From: an uncultured Collinsella sp.
GTDB taxonomy: Bacteria; Actinomycetota; Coriobacteriia; Coriobacteriales; Coriobacteriaceae
Direction: 5' to 3'
NCBI GenBank assembly: GCA_902493145.1
Contig: CABUOA010000003.1
Coordinates: 1 to 64,000 of the forward strand
Length of the DNA: 64,000 nucleotides
The notes below the pieces were generated by a model. The model was not told the origin of the DNA and searched no databases. It worked only from the letters and a program-made list of their open reading frames with translations. Position numbers and translations under genes: made by a program. This document shows positions 59,025-64,000 of this stretch, one piece after another. How positions within the stretch are numbered: the first letter of the stretch is position 1; every line of letters starts with the position of its first letter.

Positions 59025-59720
59025 TTAATCGCGACGGCCGAGGATGTTCAGAATGCGCAGGAACACGTTGATGATGTCCACGAACAGGTTGGATGCCATG
59101 AGCACGGCGTTGGGCAGCGTGGGCGGCACCGTCGTTGCCACATAGGTGTCGTAGCCGATGAAGCCGGCGAACACCACGATCACGATCAGGTCGGTGATGG
59201 ACTGCGAAACGCCCATGAACATCAGCACGATCTCGACCAGAATCGTGGCAAGCAGGATGCCAAAACCAATGCCATACACACGCTGGAAGAACTTGGGGAA
59301 GGTCACGCCCAGCGCACCAAAGACAAAGGTAATGGCGGCCGTGGCGATAAAGGCGGTGTTAATGGTAGGCAGGTCGTAGTTGGCAAGACCAAACGACGCC
59401 GTCAGGCCAAAGGTGCTCGCAAAGACCACGTAGCCCACGAGTGACAGGCCCACGGACTGTTTGCTGGCAGCAGCCGACATCATGACCATGCCGACGATGG
59501 TCAAAATAAATGAGCCAAAGACCAGCGGCAAAGCGGCGCCGCTCATCATCATGCGCGCAAACGACATGGTGCTCGTAAAGTAAGCACCGGCGCCCATGGC
59601 GCAAAAGCCCAAAAAGATCAGAGCAGACATGACAAGGTTGTACGCGCGCGGCGACATCTCCTTGGCACGGCTTGCGCCGGTCTCGATGGGGCCATTCTGA
59701 TAGCCCTGGATATCGTTCAT
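59025..59720 (-). CDS. Bax inhibitor-1 / YccA family membrane protein
   Basis: A 231-residue integral membrane protein with seven hydrophobic helices (first around residues 28-50). The C-terminal FIGYDTYVATT segment, with its Asp, is the family signature. Bacterial members act as pH-sensitive calcium leaks or protect FtsH-linked processes; the exact role here is unknown. Good ribosome site (GAAAGGACG). Confidence 0.9.
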   Translation of the reverse strand: MNDIQGYQNGPIETGASRAKEMSPRAYNLVMSALIFLGFCAMGAGAYFTSTMSFARMMMSGAALPLVFGSFILTIVGMVMMSAAASKQSVGLSLVGYVVFASTFGLTASFGLANYDLPTINTAFIATAAITFVFGALGVTFPKFFQRVYGIGFGILLATILVEIVLMFMGVSQSITDLIVIVVFAGFIGYDTYVATTVPPTLPNAVLMASNLFVDIINVFLRILNILGRRD

Positions 59721-59800
59721 AATTTCGTCCTTTCAAAAAGCACCGCGACGGCGCCGTAGCTGACAAGTTTCCTGCCATTGTACCCGAACGCCACGCGTTC

Positions 59801-60139
59801 TTACCTGCGGCGCTCGCTCTCGAGTGTTCGGTCGAACGCCCACACCCACCAACGCATCAGATGAGTCTGCGAGCCATCCGGTCGCTCGCGTGCCTGTTCT
59901 TCCAGATACAGTTCGGTCGCATGTCCGCCAAAACGAACCTTATAAGTCGCCGTACGAATGCCGTGAACCGTCAGGCCAAAACCGGTGGACGAGACAATCT
60001 CGTCAATCGTAAAGCAGCGACCGTCAACCCAGCAGACGGTAACCGGCACAACCTGTCCGCCCGCGAGAATGCGAGCCACGACGTCCACATACTGCTTGTG
60101 CACGCGCCGAGTTTTGCCGTCTGTCTGTCGATATTCCAT
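59801..60139 (-). CDS. Hypothetical protein (112 residues)
   Basis: A compact beta-rich, arginine-rich protein containing V-T-V-C-W-V-D-G-R-C-F-T-I-D-E-I and YKVRFGGHATELYLE. The pattern suggests a small single-domain protein of the kind found across Actinobacteria (DUF6504-like), but no function is known. The ATG at 60139 has AGGAGG unusually close (one base), so an ATG at 60160 may compete. Confidence 0.6.
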   Translation of the reverse strand: MEYRQTDGKTRRVHKQYVDVVARILAGGQVVPVTVCWVDGRCFTIDEIVSSTGFGLTVHGIRTATYKVRFGGHATELYLEEQARERPDGSQTHLMRWWVWAFDRTLESERRR

Positions 60140-60389
60140 GCCTCCTATTATCGAACGCATGTTTGCATGTTGTAAAGCGAACAGGCTGTGGTTTTGGGGT
60201 GCCGGAGCGATCGCATGTGTCCGCATGGCGTGTTAGCAAAAAGAACACCCGCGGTCAACAGGGATAATATTCAATTTTAGTGCCAAAAAATTCACTGCTC
60301 CCATCAGAACTCGGTAAAGAAACCCGCAGGAGGTGATACGATTTATCATGTTTCTGTAACGTGCCTGCAAACTTCGAGAAAGCCCATAT

Positions 60390-61439
60390 ATGGACGTAAC
60401 GTTCTCAACCTTCCTCGGCCAACTTGTGTCGAACCCAGTCCTTGCCGTCACCGTGATCCTCGCGCTCGGCGCCATCTTCGTCAATGGATGGACCGACGCA
60501 CCCAACGCCATCGCGACCTGCGTCACTACGCGTTGCATGCCCGCCCGCGCCGCCATTCTCATGAGTGCCGCATTCAACTTCCTCGGCGTGCTCATCATGA
60601 CGCACTTTAACGCGAGCGTCGCCAACACCATCTCCCATATTGTCGACTTTGGCGGAAACAGTACCATGGCGCTCGCCTGCCTGTGCGCGGCGCTGTTCTC
60701 CATCGTCGTCTACGGCGCCACAGCGTCGCGTTTTGGCATCCCCACCTCGCAAAGCCACAGCCTTATCGCCGGCCTGACCGGTGCCGCCATCGCCCTCGGC
60801 GGTGCGAGCAGCGTCAACGTCCACGAGTGGATGAAGGTCATCTACGGCCTGGCGCTCTCCATCGGCCTGGGCTTTGTCATGGGCTGGGTCCTGTGCAAGC
60901 TCGTCTCGATTCTTTTCGCCGCCGCCAACAGGCGACGTGCCAATGTCTTCTTTAAATACGCTCAGATCGCGAGCGCTGCGGCCATGAGCTTTATGCACGG
61001 CGCGCAGGATGGACAGAAGTTCATCGGCGTGCTCTTTTTAGGCGTGGCCTTTGCCAGCGGCCAGACGAGCGTCGGCGATGCCGGCATCCCCATCTGGATT
61101 ATGCTGCTATGCTCGGCCACCATGGGCATCGGCACCAGCGTGGGCGGCGAGCGCATCATCAAGTCCGTTGGCCAGAGCATGGTCAAGCTCGAAAAGTACC
61201 AGGGCTTCTCCGCCGACCTGGCGGGCGCCGCGAACCTGCTGCTTGCCACCCTTACCGGCATCCCCGTGTCCTCCACGCACATCAAGACCTGCGCCATCAT
61301 GGGCGTCGGTGCCGTCAAACGCCTCTCGGCCATCAACTTCGGCGTCGTCAAGGACATGATGTTCACCTGGTTCTTCACCTTCCCCGCCTGCGGACTCATC
61401 AGCTTTGTCATGGCCAAGCTGTTCATGATGTTCCTCTAG
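60390..61439 (+). CDS. Inorganic phosphate transporter, PiT family
   Basis: A 349-residue inner-membrane phosphate/metal-phosphate symporter. The duplicated family motif is seen as G-W-T-D-A-P-N-A-I-A near residue 32 and G-I-P-V-S-S-T-H-I-K near 290. About ten helices. Its ribosome site is weak (GAGAAAG), while a strong AGGAGGTGA lies 45 bases upstream before a three-codon frame. The downstream DUF47 gene is its usual partner. Confidence 0.94.
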   Translation: MDVTFSTFLGQLVSNPVLAVTVILALGAIFVNGWTDAPNAIATCVTTRCMPARAAILMSAAFNFLGVLIMTHFNASVANTISHIVDFGGNSTMALACLCAALFSIVVYGATASRFGIPTSQSHSLIAGLTGAAIALGGASSVNVHEWMKVIYGLALSIGLGFVMGWVLCKLVSILFAAANRRRANVFFKYAQIASAAAMSFMHGAQDGQKFIGVLFLGVAFASGQTSVGDAGIPIWIMLLCSATMGIGTSVGGERIIKSVGQSMVKLEKYQGFSADLAGAANLLLATLTGIPVSSTHIKTCAIMGVGAVKRLSAINFGVVKDMMFTWFFTFPACGLISFVMAKLFMMFL

Positions 61440-61506
61440 TCAAACCGAACGTCCATCTGGACCGCAACACTTCGCCCACCCGTCTTCACCTCGAAAGGAC
61501 CCACCC

Positions 61507-62130
61507 ATGGCAAAGAAACCCGATTCGTTCTACTTTGACAACTACGTCGCCTGCGCCGACCTTGCTGTCCAGGCCGCAGAGTTGCTCATCAAGATTTTTG
61601 AGAACTTTGATCCCGCGCAGATCCACGACATGCTCGAGGAGATGCATGCGATTGAGCATGCGGCAGACAAGAAGCACCACGAGCTTGAGGACGCCCTGCT
61701 CACCGCCTTTATCACCCCGCTCGAGCGCGAGGATCTGGATCTGATGAGCTGCGCGCTCGACACCGTGCTCGACCGTATTGAGGGCGTCGTGCAGCGCGTC
61801 TACTTCACCAACATTCAGAGCATCCATCCCGACGCCATCGTCATCGCCCACAAGGTGACTGACGCCTGCCGCGCCATGAAAGACCTGATGGTCGAGCTTC
61901 CCAACTACCGCAAGTCCAAAACGCTGCGCGAGCTGGTCATCCAGATCAACACCATCGAGTCCGAGGCCGACGAGCTCTACATCAACGCCATGCGCAACCT
62001 GCACGTTAACGGCAAGGATCCGCTCGAGGTCATCGCTTGGCGTGACGTCTACGCCTTCCTGGAGTACTGCGCCGACTGCTGCGAGAATGTGGCCGATGTC
62101 GTGGATTCGATTGTCATGAAGAACAGTTAA
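61507..62130 (+). CDS. DUF47 / PhoU-like accessory protein of PiT
   Basis: A 207-residue all-helical cytoplasmic protein. The PhoU-like E(D)xxxD metal-binding patterns are visible in E-M-H-A-I-E-H-A-A-D near residue 45 and INTIESEADELY near 150. Family members bind iron or other metals and modulate PiT carriers. It starts 67 bases after the PiT gene, with GAAAGG before its ATG. Confidence 0.92.
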   Translation: MAKKPDSFYFDNYVACADLAVQAAELLIKIFENFDPAQIHDMLEEMHAIEHAADKKHHELEDALLTAFITPLEREDLDLMSCALDTVLDRIEGVVQRVYFTNIQSIHPDAIVIAHKVTDACRAMKDLMVELPNYRKSKTLRELVIQINTIESEADELYINAMRNLHVNGKDPLEVIAWRDVYAFLEYCADCCENVADVVDSIVMKNS

Positions 62131-62154
62131 TTGGGGGTACATGTCCCACCGGTC

Positions 62155-62233
62155 GCGGGCCCGGCCACTAATAACCTTTTTCACTCCGGCTGCAAGCAGA
62201 GTCGGTCAAAAGGTTATTAGTGGCCGGGCCCGC
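62155..62233. repeat. Palindrome with perfect 26-bp arms after the PiT operon
   Basis: Bases 62155-62180 are the exact reverse complement of 62208-62233, with a 27-base centre that holds a small CTGC-AA-GCAG hairpin. The arms are rich in GGGCCC. No T-tract follows, so it is not a classic terminator. Arm length equals that of the element at 97-212, but the sequence is unrelated. Confidence 0.8.
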
Positions 62234-62416
62234 TCCCTTATGCACCACCATTGGGAACTTTGGCTGATAGATTTAGCGCGACGGGGGTTTGGCTGAAGGG
62301 ACCTTTGGTATCCGTTCGGACACTTTGGCCCTTGATGAGCGTTTGGCTGATTGCTGCTTTGAGTACTCTTTGGGTTACTTTTGGTTTGTTTGATTTTTAA
62401 TTTTAGGAGGGCTTGT

Positions 62417-62947
62417 ATGTCTTATTTGGATCTGGCTCGTGGTCGGTATTCTTGTCGTTCTTTTGAGGACCGTCCTGTTGAGCAGTCGGTAGTGGATGCC
62501 ATTGTTGAGGCGGGGCGGATTGCTCCTTCTGCTTGTAATAATCATCCAGCCCGTGTGATGGTGCTGGATACGCCTGAGCTGTTGGAGAAGGCTGCTGCTT
62601 GTCAGCCTCGGTTTGCTCGTGATGGGTCTATCTTTGGAGCTCCGCTTGTCTTCCTTATTTGCAGCGTTACCGATGATGCTTGGGTGCGCCCGTATGACCA
62701 GATGAATTCCAGTGAAATCGATACGTCCATAGTGTGCGATCAGATGATGATGGAGGCCACCGAGCAGGGCCTGGGAACGTGTTGGGTATGCCATTTTAAG
62801 CCCGAGGTGGCACAGGAGCAGTTCAACCTGCCCGAGGGCGTCTATCCCTATCACATGCTCGTCTGCGGATATCCTGCCGACCACATCGCCGATTCCGAGC
62901 ATCGCGAGGCCCGCACTATTCCCCTCTCCAACTTCCTCCTCAAGTAG
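62417..62947 (+). CDS. Nitroreductase family protein
   Basis: A 176-residue FMN-dependent oxidoreductase, short for the family (about 180-220). The N-terminal RYSCRSFEDRPVEQ and A-P-S-A-C-N-N-H-P-A-R segments bind FMN, and EATEQGLGTCWV is the usual helix near residue 118. The ATG follows AGGAGG. The first 60 codons use more A/T-ending codons than neighbouring genes, and the upstream 150 bases are repeat-like, hinting at recent transfer or a rebuilt 5' end. Confidence 0.9.
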   Translation: MSYLDLARGRYSCRSFEDRPVEQSVVDAIVEAGRIAPSACNNHPARVMVLDTPELLEKAAACQPRFARDGSIFGAPLVFLICSVTDDAWVRPYDQMNSSEIDTSIVCDQMMMEATEQGLGTCWVCHFKPEVAQEQFNLPEGVYPYHMLVCGYPADHIADSEHREARTIPLSNFLLK

Positions 62948-62973
62948 TTTTTAGACATACCTTAAAATCTACC
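62943..62973. repeat. AGTAGATTT-type hairpin, copy 2
   Basis: In reverse orientation it reads GGTAGATTTTAAGGTATGTC ..., matching the layout of 42229-42261. It overlaps the nitroreductase stop codon. Confidence 0.6.
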
Positions 62974-62990
62974 TTTTACCACGCGCCCTT

Positions 62991-63034
62991 CGCCGAGTTC
63001 TGTCCTATCGCATGCAGAGCTCGGCGTTTTGTTG
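62991..63034 (+). terminator. Terminator after the nitroreductase gene
   Basis: CGCCGAG pairs with CTCGGCG across a loop of about 21 bases, followed by TTTTGTTGG, some 45 bases past the stop. Confidence 0.7.
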
Positions 63035-63064
63035 GCTTATAGGACAAAATGTGTGTCCACTTTA

Positions 63065-63095
63065 GGGGCATCGGCGCAGGTCGATGCCCCTTTTT
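63065..63095 (+). terminator. Terminator inside the IS left end
   Basis: The perfect stem GGGGCATCG/CGATGCCCC with an eight-base loop is followed by TTTTT. Such barriers at IS ends limit read-through into the transposase gene. Confidence 0.85.
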
Positions 63096-63219
63096 CAGCC
63101 GTTTAAATTCCGTGCCCGCTTTTAACCGCCCGGACAGAATGTGTGTCCGGTTGCCTATCGTTCCCGCCGGTAGATACCCTTTTCCGGAACCGTTAAACAC
63201 CCTTTCGGAAGAGGTGCCC

Positions 63220-64000
63220 ATGAAGGCCGTTTATTGCCCCTACTGCGGCGGTCGGACCAAGCGCAACGGCAGGACCTCATCGGGGTCCCAGCGGTGGAGG
63301 TGCACGGCCTGCGGCGCGTCGACGACGCTGAGGTACGACGACACGGCGGCGAGGCTCGAGGAGTTCCTCGGGTGGCTCCTCTCGAAGGACTCGCAGGCCG
63401 CGATGCCGGGCGGCGGGCGGTCCTTCAGGCGCAGGACGGCCGAGTTCTGGGAGGTCTGGCCCATGCCCGTCCCCGACGGCGAGCTCCACCGCGTGCTCTA
63501 CGCCGACGGGATCTGGGTCGCGCGCGACCTCGTGGTTCTCATATGCTGCAGCGGCGAGAGGGTGGTCTCCTGGTACATGGCGAGGTCGGAGAACTCGAGG
63601 GCGTGGTCGGCCCTCATGGCACCGATCCCGGCGCCCGAGGTGGTCGTCACCGACGGCGGGAGCGGGTTCGCCAAGGCCGTACGCGAGACCTGGCCGCGCA
63701 CCAGGGTCCAGAGGTGCACCTTCCACGCCTTCTCGCAGGTCAAGCGCTACACGACGACGCGGCCGAAGCTCCAGGCGGGGCGCGAGCTCTACCTCGTCGC
63801 GCGCGACCTCATGGGCATCGAGACGCTGCACCAGGCCGAGCTCTGGGTCGAGCGCTACCTCGACTGGTGCGGGTTCTGGGCCGACTTCCTGGAGGACAGG
63901 ACCGTGGTGGACGGCAGGAGGGTCTACACCCACGAGAGGCTGAGGCGGGCGCGCTCGTCGCTGTCGTCGCTGGTGTCGGCGGGGACGCTGTTCACCTACC
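63220..64000 (+). CDS. IS1249-like transposase, C-terminus outside the window
   Basis: 260 codons are visible without a stop. The N-terminus has a zinc ribbon, C-P-Y-C-G-G-R and W-R-C-T-A-C-G, for DNA binding. The DDE-type catalytic domain of the IS256 superfamily follows, with the first Asp in Y-A-D-G-I-W-V, the second in V-V-T-D-G-G-S-G-F, and the RCTFHAF motif typical of mutator-like transposases. The ATG at 63220 follows GAAGAGGTG. Third catalytic residue lies beyond the edge or near 63840. Confidence 0.9.
   Translation, partial: MKAVYCPYCGGRTKRNGRTSSGSQRWRCTACGASTTLRYDDTAARLEEFLGWLLSKDSQAAMPGGGRSFRRRTAEFWEVWPMPVPDGELHRVLYADGIWVARDLVVLICCSGERVVSWYMARSENSRAWSALMAPIPAPEVVVTDGGSGFAKAVRETWPRTRVQRCTFHAFSQVKRYTTTRPKLQAGRELYLVARDLMGIETLHQAELWVERYLDWCGFWADFLEDRTVVDGRRVYTHERLRRARSSLSSLVSAGTLFTY

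Larger units (their letters stand above)
63042..64000 (+). mobile_element. IS1249-like (IS256 family) insertion sequence, right end missing
   Basis: A transposase gene preceded by two copies of GGACAnAATGTGTGTCC (63042-63058 and 63132-63148), the sort of end sequence this IS group carries. Between them is a hairpin terminator (63065-63095) that would shield the transposase from outside transcription. The element continues past the right edge of the window. Confidence 0.8.

Noticed and set aside
60336..60360. Three-codon leader frame with a strong AGGAGGTGA site before the PiT gene
   Set aside because: The site is 11 bases from its ATG and the frame is only three codons, too little to claim as a leader peptide.
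60233..60703. Minus-strand frame of 156 codons at the start of the PiT gene
   Set aside because: Antisense to conserved PiT motifs and without a ribosome site.
1..64000. CRISPR array or prophage
   Set aside because: No regularly spaced direct repeats with unique spacers and no phage structural or integrase genes are seen; the repeats present are dispersed palindromes.

Overview
The window is 64 kb of a GC-rich, tightly packed bacterial chromosome. Gene content and translated sequences fit an anaerobic, amino-acid-using gut Actinobacterium of the Coriobacteriia, most likely Collinsella. That name is inferred from gene content; no ribosomal RNA lies in the window. Most genes carry strong AGGAGG-type ribosome sites and many sit in short co-directional operons. 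No CRISPR array or prophage is visible. The only mobile element is an IS1249-like insertion sequence cut by the right edge.

Layout. 0-4 kb: start of valS, then clpP-clpX and the trigger factor gene, all on the minus strand, and tRNA-Leu. 4-8 kb: a two-subunit molybdenum hydroxylase (fused 2Fe-2S/Moco subunit plus FAD subunit). 8-9.5 kb: gdhA. 9.7-13.3 kb: the Sec-decoding genes selA, selB and selC (tRNA-Sec). 13.5-16.3 kb: a formate/nitrite-type channel, tRNA-Gly, tRNA-Pro and brnQ. 16.3-23.1 kb: one minus-strand operon with two 2-hydroxyacyl-CoA-dehydratase/double-cubane subunits, their ATPase activator, selD, yedF, a DUF3343 carrier and a cysteine desulfurase. 23.5-29 kb: modABC and mogA-moeA. 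29-36 kb: a CLC-F type fluoride/chloride carrier, a lipid kinase, a stand-alone GGQ protein, xpt, an MFS pump and an O-acetylhomoserine sulfhydrylase. 36-47 kb: yigZ, RNase P RNA, rpsA, a cysteine desulfidase homologue, rpiB, ndk, argH, argG and two HAD phosphatases. 47.9-56.2 kb: polA, an M18 aminopeptidase, yaaA, and thiC-thiD behind a TPP riboswitch. 56-64 kb: a pentapeptide protein, an SGNH esterase, a PARG-like protein, a Bax-inhibitor-1 homologue, a PiT phosphate carrier with its DUF47 partner, a nitroreductase and the insertion sequence.

From 4 to 29 kb the genes form a selenium-molybdenum neighbourhood. Molybdate uptake (ModABC) and late cofactor steps (MogA, MoeA) can supply the molybdenum hydroxylase. 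Cysteine desulfurase, DUF3343, YedF and SelD can mobilise selenium and make selenophosphate. SelA, SelB and tRNA-Sec can use it for selenocysteine. SelD is itself a selenoprotein: an in-frame UGA at codon 17 replaces the catalytic cysteine codon and is followed by a SECIS-like hairpin. The operon joins this selenium set to an ATP-driven low-potential reductase of the YjiM/YjiL type. This is the best candidate here for an incompletely described system.

The gene gaps hold an unusual number of palindromic elements. Three (20.4, 21.7 and 37.1 kb) share a conserved core inside arms that differ by compensatory changes, as expected of a structured RNA or of transposon-like hairpins. Several others form small sequence families, often with a GGGACA/TGTCCC core, and one is built from copies of the 3' end of the neighbouring tRNA-Gly.
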